Assembly: GCA_964630925.1 (NCBI GenBank) | Contig: CAZVZK010000055.1 | Coordinates: 1 to 61,256, forward strand | Direction of reading: 5' to 3' | From: RGDT01 sp964630925 | GTDB lineage: Bacteria; Planctomycetota; Planctomycetia; Gemmatales; Gemmataceae | DNA length: 61,256 nt | Shown here: positions 9,601-17,527 of the stretch, piece by piece | Layout of the letters: each line of letters begins with the position of its first letter | Position numbering within the stretch: position 1 is the stretch's first letter | Program-made: the position numbers and the translations under genes | The notes under the pieces: generated by a model | What the model was told of the DNA's origin: nothing | Database searches by the model: none | Seen by the model: the letters and a program-made list of their open reading frames with translations, nothing else

Positions 9601-10132
9601 CGCCCAACACCCCCTCGCGCAGCTCCAGGACCCGCCGGATGAGAGGGAGCGCCTCGCGCGGCCGTCCCGCGCGGTACAGGGCGGCCGCCTCGGCGTGCAA
9701 CCCCGCCGCCCGCTTGATCGTCTCGCGCTGGGCGGGTGTCCGCTTCGGCTGGCGCAGCGCCTCCTCCAGCGCGTGGCGGGCGTCCGTGGTCTTCCAGTCG
9801 TCCGGCCCACGGACGCGCCGCCGCGCCTCGAGGACGAATCGGCGCATCTCGGCCTCCTCCGCCCACTCACCGAGCGCCCGATGCCAGCCGGCCAACTGGC
9901 TCGCCGTGTTCTCCGCCTCCCGGTCCAGCGCACCCAGCGCGCGGACCTCATTCTCCAGCACCTTCCGCATGTCCGCGATCGCGTCCGCGTGGCGGCCAGC
10001 CGTCCACGCGGCGCTGCTTGTTTTGAAGTAGGCCTCGCGCTCGCGCAGGAGGTTCCCCTGCTCGCGCGTCATCTTCGCGGGTGGCGGCGCCGCACCCGGT
10101 AACAGCGCCAGCGTCAGAGCGGCTGCGAGCAT
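6692..10132 (-). CDS. exported TPR-CHAT protease, copy 2
   Basis: A 1146-residue paralogue of the next gene downstream, from which it is separated by 10 bases, so the two probably form one transcript. The start has GGGAGGG just upstream and a signal-peptide-like MLAAALTLALLPGAAPPPA. TPRs fill residues ~130-600 (LGERHPDYASSLNNLAQL). The C-terminal CHAT domain keeps the catalytic His956 (AHLATHGFF) and Cys1031 (AVLSACETGLG), and both paralogues end VLSGDWR. The TPR sequences differ more than the CHAT domains, as expected if the two read different substrates. Both would act outside the cytoplasm if the leader works. Confidence 0.9.
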   Translation of the reverse strand: MLAAALTLALLPGAAPPPAKMTREQGNLLREREAYFKTSSAAWTAGRHADAIADMRKVLENEVRALGALDREAENTASQLAGWHRALGEWAEEAEMRRFVLEARRRVRGPDDWKTTDARHALEEALRQPKRTPAQRETIKRAAGLHAEAAALYRAGRPREALPLIRRVLELREGVLGERHPDYTEALNDLGLLTAATGDVEGAVPILRKALALRKEVLGERHPDTALTLNNLALQHRALGDIQAASRLLRQALAIRREVRGERSVEYAASLHALATLQQSAGDLGAALLLFQKAMAIHADIVGERHNFHAACLHAIAVVHHLRGDYQAALAPLKQSLALTRELLGERHRDYAAGLNNLAGLHIEMGDHRAALPLLKKAAEVVRAALGERHPDYASSLNNLAQLHKAMGDDRAALPLQLRAVEIRKWTQGERHPEYALALSNLAGLHRRLGHDGEALAGYKKALALWKAASGEKTTQYANGLNDLALLLTRQRRYEAALPLFTRALAIHKAAVGEGHHHHSACLANLAALHHTMGAHRAAVPLYERVAEDTGKSLGENHYRYADALHMLGRVRLALKDHAGARRLSEQALEITEARLRSEAGIQSDRQQLAAAAAFRHQLDLRLSLPDAAAHAHLLAWKGAVLLRQRQRRLHARLAASPATRDAAERLRQVTLELAALSAAPRPGLRLGTLTTEQEALQAALFRLSAEARDARDEARLTSASLSAAIPGGAALVDYVVHWQAGLLDKDGRPVDERRLTAFVLRKGEAVARVDLGPVGPVDAAVLAWRAHIVAGRAGGGAALKALVWSPLQKHLGAARVVLVSPDGALATVPFAALPGAMEGTYLIEDVALGVVPVPSMLPALLAGKAGRAAPSLLCVGGVDYDAGVAEAGEGRPAPLGVSRSWTPLPAAAAEAASVRRAFAAHFKGGEVTGLSKGEATRPAVRKALASVRFAHLATHGFFAPDSARNALGAQNAGLFARDDLTGWHPLLLSGLAFAGANNEPKAGEEDGILTALEVSEMDLSKLDLAVLSACETGLGKEAAGEGVLGLQRAFAVAGARSVVASLWSVDDKATQALMGDFYAHAWGAKGAVPLAEALRRAQVALLNGKAEGGALRGVGLKPEAIKEMAKGARVPPYYWAAFVLSGDWR

Positions 10133-10207
10133 GAATCCCTCCCGTACCGAGAAGACTCATGATACCCAACGCCGCCTCCGTGCGATAGCGTCTCAGCCCG
10201 GTTCGTC

Positions 10208-10237
10208 TTCCACCGCCGCCGCCGATGCGTCTATAAT
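10208..10237 (+). promoter_or_regulatory. candidate sigma70 promoter of recJ
   Basis: A perfect TATAAT (10232-10237) sits 35 bases before the recJ GTG. A weak -35 (TTCCAC, 10208-10213) lies 18 bases upstream. It is in the divergent gap between the CHAT gene and recJ. Exact -10 matches are rare in this GC-rich background. Confidence 0.5.
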
Positions 10238-10272
10238 GCCGCTCTGTCCCGACCTGGAAGGAAGGCCACGAC

Positions 10273-12060
10273 GTGTCCACGCCGCCCCCCACCAAGTCCT
10301 GGCGACTCCTCCCCCACGACCGGGCCGCCGTCGCCGGCCTGGCCCGGGCCGCCAGCGTCCCGCCCCTCGTCGCCCAGCTCCTCGTCAACCGCGGCGTCGC
10401 GCCCGACCAGGCCCTCCGCTTCCTCGACGCGCCCCTCAACGGCCTGTACGCCCCCGACCTCCTGCCCGGCGTCACCGACGCGGCCTCGCGCATCATGGCC
10501 GCCGTCGCCGACGGACGCCGCGTCTGCGTCTACGGCGACTACGACGTGGACGGCGTCACCGGCTCGGCCATCCTCCTGCGGTGCCTCGAATTGCTCGGCG
10601 CGCGGCCCGAGCTGCACATCCCGCACCGCCTGGAGGAGGGCTACGGCCTCAACAAGGACGCGCTGCGGCAGATCGCCGCCAACGGCTGCAAGGTCGTCGT
10701 CACGGTCGATTGCGGCATCGCCAGCCTGGACGAGGCCGCCGTCGCCCGGGAGCTGGGGCTGGAGCTGATCGTCACCGACCACCACCAGATGAAGGAGACG
10801 CTGCCCGACGCGGCCGTCCTCGTCCACCCGCGTCTGCCCGGCTCGGAGTACCCCTTCGACGGCCTGTGCGGCGCGGGCGTCGCGCTCAAGCTCGCGTGGC
10901 AGCTCGCCAAGATGAAGTGCGGCGGCGACAAGGTGACGCCCGTCTTCCAGGACTTCCTCCTCGACGCCGTGGCCCTGTCGTCGATGGGGGTGATCGCCGA
11001 CGTGGTGCCGCTGCTGGACGAGAACCGCATCCTCGTCCGCTACGGGCTGAACCGGCTGCTGCGGAAGCCGCCGCTGGGCGTGCAGGTGTTGTGCGAGGTG
11101 GCCGGCCTGGAGCCGGGCAAGGAGATCCGCGCCAGCGACATCGGCTTCAAGATCGCCCCGCGCATCAACGCCGCCGGGCGTCTCGGGCAGGCCCGCCTCG
11201 CCGTCGAATTGCTCACGACGACGAACCGCACGCGCGCCGTGGATCTGGCGAAACACCTCGACACGCTCAACACGCAGCGTCAGCAGCTCGAACGCGAGAC
11301 GGTGATCCGCGCCAAGGCGCTGATCGACGCCCAGGGCCTTGCCGACCACCCCGCCCTCGTCCTGGCGAGCCACGAGTGGCACGGCGGCATCGTCGGCATC
11401 GTCGCCGGGCGTCTCGCCGAGATGTACAGCCGGCCCGCCCTGATGATCACCACGCCGAAGCCGGGGGCGGAGGAGGACGGCCTACACGGCAAACTCGCCG
11501 TCGGCTCCGGCCGGTCGCTGGGCGGCATGCCCCTGCACCGCGCCCTGGCGGCGTGTGGCGACCTCCTCGTCGGCCACGGCGGGCACGCGGCGGCGGCGGG
11601 GTTCCGCCTGCTCCCGGAGAACGTCGAGGCGTTCCGCGAGGCGTTCTGCCAGCACGTCACGGCGTTCTTCGGCGGACGGCCGCCGGAGGGGGAGCTGATC
11701 GTCGATGCCGAGGCCCCGCTGAGCGCGTTGACGCTCGGCCTCATCAACGACATCGACCGGCTGGAGCCGTACGGGGCGGCCAACCGCCGCCCGCTGTTCC
11801 TGGCCGGCGGGCTGCTGGTGGACGGCGAGCCGCGGAAGATCGGGCAGGGGGAGCGGCACCTGCGGTTCCGTGTGCGGCAGGGCGGGTCGGCGCTGACGTG
11901 CGTCGCCTGGGGGATGGCGGCGCGGGCGGAGGAGCTGATGTCGAAGGGCGGGCACTGCTGCCTGGTGTTCACGCCGAAGAGGAACGAGTGGCAGGGGCGG
12001 ACGACGGTGGACCTGGAGATCGCCGACCTTCGTCCGGGGGCCGAGGCGGAGCTCATCTAG
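10273..12060 (+). CDS. recJ: single-stranded-DNA exonuclease RecJ
   Basis: RecJ is the 5'-3' single-strand DNA exonuclease of recombination and mismatch/base-excision repair. The 595-residue protein has the DHH phosphoesterase motifs: DYDVDG (89-94), VDCGIAS, and TDHHQ (168-171). The DHHA1 domain follows with HEWHGGIVGIVAGRL and GHGGHAAAAGF near residue 435, and a C-terminal OB-fold. Length is normal for the family. The GTG start is preceded by GGAAGGAAGG at seven bases. It is the first gene on its strand after a divergent junction and ends just before a long hairpin, so it is probably transcribed alone. Confidence 0.95.
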   Translation: MSTPPPTKSWRLLPHDRAAVAGLARAASVPPLVAQLLVNRGVAPDQALRFLDAPLNGLYAPDLLPGVTDAASRIMAAVADGRRVCVYGDYDVDGVTGSAILLRCLELLGARPELHIPHRLEEGYGLNKDALRQIAANGCKVVVTVDCGIASLDEAAVARELGLELIVTDHHQMKETLPDAAVLVHPRLPGSEYPFDGLCGAGVALKLAWQLAKMKCGGDKVTPVFQDFLLDAVALSSMGVIADVVPLLDENRILVRYGLNRLLRKPPLGVQVLCEVAGLEPGKEIRASDIGFKIAPRINAAGRLGQARLAVELLTTTNRTRAVDLAKHLDTLNTQRQQLERETVIRAKALIDAQGLADHPALVLASHEWHGGIVGIVAGRLAEMYSRPALMITTPKPGAEEDGLHGKLAVGSGRSLGGMPLHRALAACGDLLVGHGGHAAAAGFRLLPENVEAFREAFCQHVTAFFGGRPPEGELIVDAEAPLSALTLGLINDIDRLEPYGAANRRPLFLAGGLLVDGEPRKIGQGERHLRFRVRQGGSALTCVAWGMAARAEELMSKGGHCCLVFTPKRNEWQGRTTVDLEIADLRPGAEAELI

Positions 12061-12061
12061 G

Positions 12062-12149
12062 AGGGATGAGGGATGAGGGATGAGGGATGAAAAGGGAGAA
12101 GGAAGCTTCGGCTGTTCCTTTCATCCCTCATCCCTCATCCCTCATCCCT
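12062..12149. repeat. perfect 29-bp inverted repeat of GGGATGA heptamers
   Basis: The left arm (12062-12090) is four tandem copies of the heptamer GGGATGA plus one base. The right arm (12121-12149) is its exact reverse complement. The 30-nt middle can form a second small hairpin around AAGGAAGC-TTCG-GC. The structure would give a very stable stem between recJ and the glycosyltransferase gene, and its right arm ends six bases before the latter's Shine-Dalgarno. It may terminate recJ transcription or tune translation of the next gene. Confidence 0.9.
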
Positions 12150-12168
12150 TCGCATGGAGGGGCGGACG

Positions 12169-13809
12169 ATGCGCCAACGGATCTGGCCCGACGTTCTCTG
12201 GCTGCTCTTGTGCGGCGTGTTGTCGTCGTGGTGGGCGGTCACGTCGGCCCGCGAGATCGGGCCGACGTTCGACGAGCCGGTCTACGTCAAGGAGGGCCTC
12301 GAACGCGCCCACACCGGGAAGATCGGCGGGCTGATGAAGCTCGGCACCATGCCCCTGCCCGTGGACGTGCAGACGTTCCCGGTCCGTGTCTGGGGTTGGT
12401 GGCGTGGCTACCCCGTCGAGGTCGGCCAGAATTCCGCCTCGGAGGATCTGGCCACGGTCCTGCCGGTCTTCCGCGCGGCAAACCTCGTCTTCTGGTGGCT
12501 GATGCTGCTGTACGCCATGCTGGCGGCGCGATCCCTCGGCGGGCCGTGGGCGGGGCGTCTGGCCGTCACGCTGCTGGCTCTGGAGCCGACGTTCATGGCC
12601 CACGCCTCCCTGGCCACGACGGACGTGTCCGTGGCGGCGTGCGTGCTGGCGTTCGCCTACCACTTCTGGGTCGGCCGCGACGAGGAGTGGAAATGGCGCG
12701 TGCTGGTGCCCGGCCTGTGGCTGGGGCTGGCGGCGCTGGCCAAGGCGTCCGGCCCCGTCTTCGCCGTCCTGTCGATGCTCGCCATCGAGGCGCGGAGGCG
12801 CTGGGGCATGAAGGAGCCGCCACGCATCCCCTTCCGGCATGACTTCGTGCACGTCGCGCTCGTCGGGGCGGCGGTGATGTTCCTGTACTGCGGCAGCGAC
12901 TGGAGGCCGCAGCAGAGCCTCCTGCGCGCGGCCGAGGGGATGCCGGAGGGGTGGGGGAGGACGCTCGCCGTCGGGGCGGTGAAGGCGGTGCCCATCTTCC
13001 CCAACGCCGCCGACGGCTTCCTCCGCCAGGTGACGCACAACGCCCGCGGGCACGGCTCGTACCTCCTCGGCGTCGAGTCGCGGTCGGCCATCTGGTGGTA
13101 CTTCCCCGTCGCGCTCACCATCAAGCTCAGCGTGCCGCTGCTGCTGCTCGCCGCGGCGGTGGCGCTGTTCGCGCGGCGGCAGGCGGGCAACGCGGCGCTG
13201 GCGGCGGCGGCGGCGCTGCTGGTCTTCAGCCTGGCGTGCCGCGTGCAGATCGGCGTCCGCTTCATGTTGCCGCTCGTGGCCTTGGCCGTCGTGGGCTTGA
13301 GCGCGGCGGCGGTGAAGGCGCTGGAGACGCGTCCGGCCGCGTGGGGCGTGGGGCTGGCGGCGGGGCTGCTCGTCAACGTCGCGGGGGCTGTCACGGCGTG
13401 GCCGGACGGGCTGGGGTACATCAACGCCCTGTACGGCGGGCCGGAGCGGGGCCGGTGGGCGGTGAGTGACAGCAACCTCGACTGGGGGCAAGGCGTGCCG
13501 GAGCTGCGGCGCTGGGCGGAGGAGAACGCCGAGGGTCGGCTGGCGGTGTGGTACTACGGGGCCGACCCGGCGGTCCGCGGAGCCGGCGGCCCGTTCGAGG
13601 CGGTGCAGCTCCACGAGGGCGACATCGAGGCGAACCTGCGCTCGCTGGGCGGGCGGTGGCTGGCGGTGAGCGCCTGCCTGGCGTGGGGGCCGCCCATGAC
13701 GCCGGAGGTCGTGCGGACGCGCCGGCTCCTGGGGGGGATGACGCCGGCGGCGCGGACGCGGACGTTCGTTCTGTACAAGCTGCCGGGGGAGCGTGTCGCC
13801 GGGAGGTGA
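12169..13809 (+). CDS. GT-C fold membrane glycosyltransferase (PMT/ArnT-like)
   Basis: A 546-residue integral membrane protein. An ATG 15 bases upstream is rejected because GGAGGGG, the evident ribosome site, lies between the two. The first extracytoplasmic loop carries TFDEPVYVKEGL, matching the acidic DE motif of GT39-type enzymes that use lipid-linked sugar donors. About ten hydrophobic segments follow, including LVFWWLMLLYAMLAARSL and VALTIKLSVPLLLLAAAVAL. The C-terminal ~100 residues are soluble (SDSNLDWGQGVPELRRWAEE). Acceptor and sugar cannot be told from sequence. The last 304 bases are repeated exactly about 4 kb downstream. Confidence 0.8.
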   Translation: MRQRIWPDVLWLLLCGVLSSWWAVTSAREIGPTFDEPVYVKEGLERAHTGKIGGLMKLGTMPLPVDVQTFPVRVWGWWRGYPVEVGQNSASEDLATVLPVFRAANLVFWWLMLLYAMLAARSLGGPWAGRLAVTLLALEPTFMAHASLATTDVSVAACVLAFAYHFWVGRDEEWKWRVLVPGLWLGLAALAKASGPVFAVLSMLAIEARRRWGMKEPPRIPFRHDFVHVALVGAAVMFLYCGSDWRPQQSLLRAAEGMPEGWGRTLAVGAVKAVPIFPNAADGFLRQVTHNARGHGSYLLGVESRSAIWWYFPVALTIKLSVPLLLLAAAVALFARRQAGNAALAAAAALLVFSLACRVQIGVRFMLPLVALAVVGLSAAAVKALETRPAAWGVGLAAGLLVNVAGAVTAWPDGLGYINALYGGPERGRWAVSDSNLDWGQGVPELRRWAEENAEGRLAVWYYGADPAVRGAGGPFEAVQLHEGDIEANLRSLGGRWLAVSACLAWGPPMTPEVVRTRRLLGGMTPAARTRTFVLYKLPGERVAGR

Positions 13810-13813
13810 CACG
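13510..13813 (+). repeat. 304-bp direct repeat, copy 1 (inside the glycosyltransferase gene)
   Basis: This stretch covers the codons for the last ~99 residues of the glycosyltransferase plus its stop and four following bases. It is identical base for base to 17528-17831, as read by line-to-line comparison. It is the functional copy because it is in frame with the rest of the gene. Confidence 0.97.
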
Positions 13814-13987
13814 CCGCCTCCCCTTGCGGTGGGGCTCGGGGGTTGCCGAAAGGAGAGGATGAGGGCGGTCAGGCGATGCCTGGCGTCCGGAGCTTTTTTC
13901 GGTCTTCCCCCTTCCCCCTTCCCCCTTTAACCATGCACTTCGTCATTTCATGAAATCTGAGTTGAACCCATTCGACTTGGAGTCATC

Positions 13988-15049
13988 GTGCCCTCACGCA
14001 AGCAGATCGGTTACGCGGCCTGTTGCGCCTGCTTGATCCTCGCCGCCGCCGTCTTCGGCAGAATGACGGGTCGCTGGGCCGCGGGAGACCGGGTGCCGGA
14101 TCGACCCGATTCATGGCTGGCCATCGCTCCCCCGGACCTCGACCTCGGCGACGTGAGGGTGCCGGGCCGGATCAAGCACGAGTTCCGCATCAGGAACGTG
14201 AGCAATCGCGAAGTGATGGTCGAGGCGCTCGCCTGGTCATGCGATTGCGCTGGGATCAGCCCCGAGGCGCCATTCCGGATCAACCCCGGTGGCGAGACCA
14301 TCTTCACCCTGGTTCTACGTATCGAGCAGGAGACGGGCGGCCGCACCGACGACACGCGCCGGCTGGGATTCATGCTGCGCGGATCGGCGGGCGAGTATCT
14401 GGTGGCGAACACCTGGGAGCTCCGCTATCGGGTGGTCAGCCTCCTCCGCCCCAGCCACGGCGGGGCCATCGGCGCCATCTCCCACAAGGCGAACAACTTC
14501 AAGCACGTCGTGCGACTCCATGCCGCCGAAGGTGTCGCGCGGGTCGTCGCCTCCTCCGGCCGCTGGATTGCCGAGATCAAGGACACCAAGGCGGCCGGGG
14601 GACGAGAATTCGTCGCGACCTTCAGGTCGCAGGGCGTCCTGCCACTCGGGCCGTTTAAGGACTCGGTCGAGATGACCGCGTTCGACAAGGACGGACAGGC
14701 GCTCGGGACCGAGGTGTACGTCCTGTCCGGCACGGCGGTCGAGGACGTCGTGGCGGAGCCCGGCGCGCTGCACTTCGGCAAGTTGGTCGTCGGCGAGGAG
14801 GCGGAAGAGCCACTCTCGTTCCGCTCTTTGAGCGCCACGCCGTTCGGCGTCGAGTTTGTTTCTTCGCAGGGAGGCGTCGTCGTGGAGAAGGGCCGATCCA
14901 TGACGGGGTTCGTCGTCAAGGTCGTGCCGCAACGGGAATGTCGGTTCAAGATCACCGAGATGGACGGCACGACCTACCTTCTGCCGGTCCAGATCCAGTA
15001 TCACGCGGCGCGGAAGGCGGATACGATGAGCAAGGAGGCCGGCCGATGA
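13988..15049 (+). CDS. DUF1573-type membrane-anchored protein
   Basis: A 353-residue protein starting at GTG after GGAG. Residues ~8-25 (AACCACLILAAAVFG) form one N-terminal membrane segment or uncleaved signal. Residues 45-130 resemble the DUF1573/ASH-like beta-sandwich: PDLDLGDVRVPGRIKHEFRIRN in two pieces, then NVSN...SCDCAGI, the usual position of the family's conserved cysteines. A second similar half follows (GALHFGKLVVGEEAEEPL). Such proteins are exported and of unknown function in planctomycetes. It overlaps the next gene by four bases (ATGA). Base composition is visibly less GC-rich than the flanking genes. Confidence 0.7.
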   Translation: MPSRKQIGYAACCACLILAAAVFGRMTGRWAAGDRVPDRPDSWLAIAPPDLDLGDVRVPGRIKHEFRIRNVSNREVMVEALAWSCDCAGISPEAPFRINPGGETIFTLVLRIEQETGGRTDDTRRLGFMLRGSAGEYLVANTWELRYRVVSLLRPSHGGAIGAISHKANNFKHVVRLHAAEGVARVVASSGRWIAEIKDTKAAGGREFVATFRSQGVLPLGPFKDSVEMTAFDKDGQALGTEVYVLSGTAVEDVVAEPGALHFGKLVVGEEAEEPLSFRSLSATPFGVEFVSSQGGVVVEKGRSMTGFVVKVVPQRECRFKITEMDGTTYLLPVQIQYHAARKADTMSKEAGR

Positions 15050-16131
15050 CGAACTGCAACCTCAAGACGGCCTGCCTCGTCGTCCTCCTCGCCTCCGTCC
15101 CGGCTACCCCAGCACGCGACGGCGAGGGGCCCGAGGCCGCGTTCGCCGCCGCGGCCCGTAAGCGTCAGCAGCTCGTCCGCTCGTTCGAGGCCACGATCAC
15201 CCGGACCGAGGTCACGGAGCCGGGCGGGCTCTCGGAGAAGCTGAAAGACGCGGAGGGCGCGGGGAAGACCGTCCCCGCCACCCAGACGACCACCACGTCC
15301 GTCAGCCGGCTCGTGTTCGGGGGGACGAAGGCGCGCTTCGAGAACGGCCACCCGGTCTGGAACGCTGCCGAAAACGCCTGGAAGGCCAACAAGACCTTCA
15401 GCGCTTTCGACGGCCGGCTCGCCAAGGCCCACTGGCCCGAGGGGATGGCCTCCAGCAACAACCCGGTCGGGGTGATCCGCCCCAGCACGGAGCAGTTGGA
15501 GACGCGGCTCCAGGCCCTCTTGCCCCTCACGCTCGCGCTGCGCGGCCACGAAGTCCAGATCACCCCGCACCTCGTCTCCCGATTCAAGTACAAGGGGCCG
15601 GTGACGTTCAAGGGCAAGCCGGCCGAGGCCTACTCCCTCAAGCCGAGCTCGCGTTCAACCCTTGATTGCGTGGTCGATCCGGCGAGCGGTTGGAACGTCG
15701 TCCAGCTCCGTCGCGTGACGGAGGGCAAACTCGTCTTGCAAATCGATGTCTCGTTTTCCGTCGATCCGGCCATCGGCCCGTACCCCTCCGGATGGACGAC
15801 GACACGTTTCACCAGCGCCGGGCGGCTTGCGCAGACCACACATGCCGCCGTCACCGATGCGCGGTTCAACCACGACCCGCCCGACGAAACCTTCGACGTG
15901 GTGTTCACCCCAGGGACGCATCTGACGGATTACCGGACGGGGCGCGACTTTATCGTCGAGCCGGACGGCTCACACCGCGACGTGACGCCGAAGAACCCCG
16001 GGGCCACGGACGCGCCTCCGTGGCACGGCTGGCATTCGCCCTGGGTTTGGGGGTTGCTCGTCGCCGGGGCCTTGCTGGTCCTCGCCGCCCTGACGCGGCG
16101 CTTGTTGTGGAAGAAAGAAGCGGAGGCCTGA
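15046..16131 (+). CDS. exported protein with C-terminal membrane anchor
   Basis: A 361-residue protein translationally coupled to the previous gene: its ATG overlaps the upstream TGA, and AGGAGG lies eight bases before it. The N-terminus (KTACLVVLLASVPATPA) is a signal peptide. The mature part starts with a helix (AAFAAAARKRQQLVRSFEATITR) then a beta-rich region with FKYKGPVTFKGKPAEAYSLK, loosely like LolA-type or DUF1571-like lipid-handling folds. A single membrane span (VWGLLVAGALLVLAALTRRL) and a basic tail close the protein. No enzymatic motif is seen. The fold suggestion is weak; export and anchoring are clear. Confidence 0.6.
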   Translation: MTNCNLKTACLVVLLASVPATPARDGEGPEAAFAAAARKRQQLVRSFEATITRTEVTEPGGLSEKLKDAEGAGKTVPATQTTTTSVSRLVFGGTKARFENGHPVWNAAENAWKANKTFSAFDGRLAKAHWPEGMASSNNPVGVIRPSTEQLETRLQALLPLTLALRGHEVQITPHLVSRFKYKGPVTFKGKPAEAYSLKPSSRSTLDCVVDPASGWNVVQLRRVTEGKLVLQIDVSFSVDPAIGPYPSGWTTTRFTSAGRLAQTTHAAVTDARFNHDPPDETFDVVFTPGTHLTDYRTGRDFIVEPDGSHRDVTPKNPGATDAPPWHGWHSPWVWGLLVAGALLVLAALTRRLLWKKEAEA

Positions 16132-16169
16132 CGGGCTCCGCCTGACAACCGATTTCTCGGAGGTCTGGG

Positions 16170-16565
16170 ATGTTTCGATTGGGTTGCTTGCTGCTCGTGG
16201 TCGGGCTGTGCGCCCTCTCCGGCCCGATGCCGGAGGGCGGGGCGAACGCCGCTGACAATTGCGACAACTGGTGCCGCGTCCGCAACAGGGGCTGGGAGTG
16301 CAAGGCGGGCGGAGGCCGGGGCTGCTGGTCTACGGTCTACGGCACCTGCTGGTGGTGCATCGGACCGAACCGCTGCAAGCCGAACGGTGACACGGGGACC
16401 TGGACGTGCCGCTACTACACGCCCCCCGACAACTTCTTGTATTGGGCCGAGGACTGTGAGCTGCTCTGCAATTGCCTCCCGGCGACCCAGAACGTCGAGG
16501 CGACGGGCGGGACCGACTTGCCGGATCCGACCCCGTGCACCCGGTCGTACTGCTCGTTATTCTGA
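16170..16565 (+). CDS. small secreted 13-cysteine protein
   Basis: A 131-residue protein with GGAGG before its ATG. Residues 1-27 form a signal peptide (FRLGCLLLVVGLCALSG) ending near ANA-AD. The mature ~104 residues contain 13 cysteines and many aromatics (GTCWWCIGPNRC, EDCELLCNC), a pattern of a disulfide-stabilised extracellular domain. The odd cysteine number leaves one free for an intermolecular bond or ligand. I do not recognise the family. It sits 38 bases after a membrane-anchored protein and 13 before a prepilin gene, in the same direction, so it is likely co-expressed. Confidence 0.7.
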   Translation: MFRLGCLLLVVGLCALSGPMPEGGANAADNCDNWCRVRNRGWECKAGGGRGCWSTVYGTCWWCIGPNRCKPNGDTGTWTCRYYTPPDNFLYWAEDCELLCNCLPATQNVEATGGTDLPDPTPCTRSYCSLF

Positions 16566-16578
16566 CCGAGGGACGCCG

Positions 16579-17481
16579 ATGAGGCCGCGCAGATCCGCCT
16601 TCACGTTGCTGGAATTGCTTGTCGTTATCGCCATCGTGGCGGTCCTGGCCGGCCTGCTCCTCTGCGCCGCCCAGTCCGCCCGCGCGGCGGCCGCCCGCGC
16701 CGCCTGCTCGTCGAACCTCCGCCAGCTCGCCCTCGCCGTCCTCGGCCACGAGGCGGCTTGCGGCGAGCTGCCACAGGGCTGCACCCTCCCACCCGGCTCG
16801 ACACCGCCGGGGTACTCCGGCTCGCTCTCGGCCAACTGGATGATGACCATACTCCCTCACGTCGAGCAGGAGACGCTCGCCGGCGCCATCCACCGGGGCA
16901 AGCGTCTCCCGTACCCGGACAGCGGCGCCTTCTTATTGTCCATCACTGACAAAGTCATCCCCGCATACCTCTGCCCCGCCTTCGGAATGCGGGCGGCCGT
17001 CACTCGCAACGGGTCGCCCGTGGGGGTCACCTGTTACCTCGGCTCTGCGGGGACCGGCCTCTACGACGATGACGGGCTGTTCCATTTCGACCTGTCGGTG
17101 CGCATGTCCGACATCCGCGACGGCACGTCCAACACCCTGATGATCGGCGAGCGCCCGCCGGGGCCTGACGGTGCCTCGGCCGCCTGGCTCCTCGCCGAGG
17201 GGGCTTCGCTCAGCCCGCACGCTACGACGCTGGCCACCGACGACTACTGGTTCAACTGGCCGGCGGACGGCTGCCACGGCCCCGGAGCGCCGGGCGGGGG
17301 GCCATTCCGTCCCGGCACCCTGTCCAACCCGTGTGACCGCTCCCACTACTGGAGCCTACACCCCCGCGGGGCCAACTTCGCCTTCGCCGATGGCTCCGTG
17401 CGCTTCCTCTCCTACGCCGCGAAGTCCGTCCTGCCGGCGTTGTCCACACGCGCCGGCGGCGAGGCCGTCGATGTCCCGTGA
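16579..17481 (+). CDS. DUF1559 prepilin-type pseudopilin
   Basis: A 300-residue protein; the ATG follows GAGGG by six bases, and the longer frame is discarded because the family N-terminus fits exactly here. Residues 6-30 are the type IV prepilin cleavage and helix signal (AFTLLELLVVIAIVAVLAGL, cut before the F). The rest is the DUF1559 domain common and highly multicopy in planctomycetes, with conserved C-terminal HPRGANFAFADGSVRF, the H-x9-DG motif. It would be processed by a prepilin peptidase and assembled into a pseudopilus or surface layer. Its last six codons coincide with a dispersed repeat found again at 26548. Confidence 0.9.
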   Translation: MRPRRSAFTLLELLVVIAIVAVLAGLLLCAAQSARAAAARAACSSNLRQLALAVLGHEAACGELPQGCTLPPGSTPPGYSGSLSANWMMTILPHVEQETLAGAIHRGKRLPYPDSGAFLLSITDKVIPAYLCPAFGMRAAVTRNGSPVGVTCYLGSAGTGLYDDDGLFHFDLSVRMSDIRDGTSNTLMIGERPPGPDGASAAWLLAEGASLSPHATTLATDDYWFNWPADGCHGPGAPGGGPFRPGTLSNPCDRSHYWSLHPRGANFAFADGSVRFLSYAAKSVLPALSTRAGGEAVDVP

Positions 17482-17527
17482 ACCGTGGGCCGGGTGACGC
17501 AAGGAGACGAGCCTTCGCTCGCGCTTC
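17464..17527. repeat. dispersed DUF1559 3'-flank repeat, copy 1
   Basis: The stretch starting GCCGTCGATGT and running through GCCGGGTGACGC matches 26548-26584 with about three mismatches in 37 bases, and a looser GCTCGC/GCGCTTC tail follows in both. It includes the last codons of the DUF1559 gene (AVDVP-stop) and ends where the 304-bp repeat begins. Confidence 0.7.

Noticed and set aside
3049..10132. TPR-CHAT genes as part of a type III-E CRISPR (Craspase) system
   Set aside because: No gRAMP/Cas7-11 gene or array nearby, and both proteins have export leaders.
12062..12149. CRISPR-like array from regularly spaced heptamers
   Set aside because: Units are 7 bp, contiguous, without spacers, and mirrored as one inverted repeat; no cas genes in the window.
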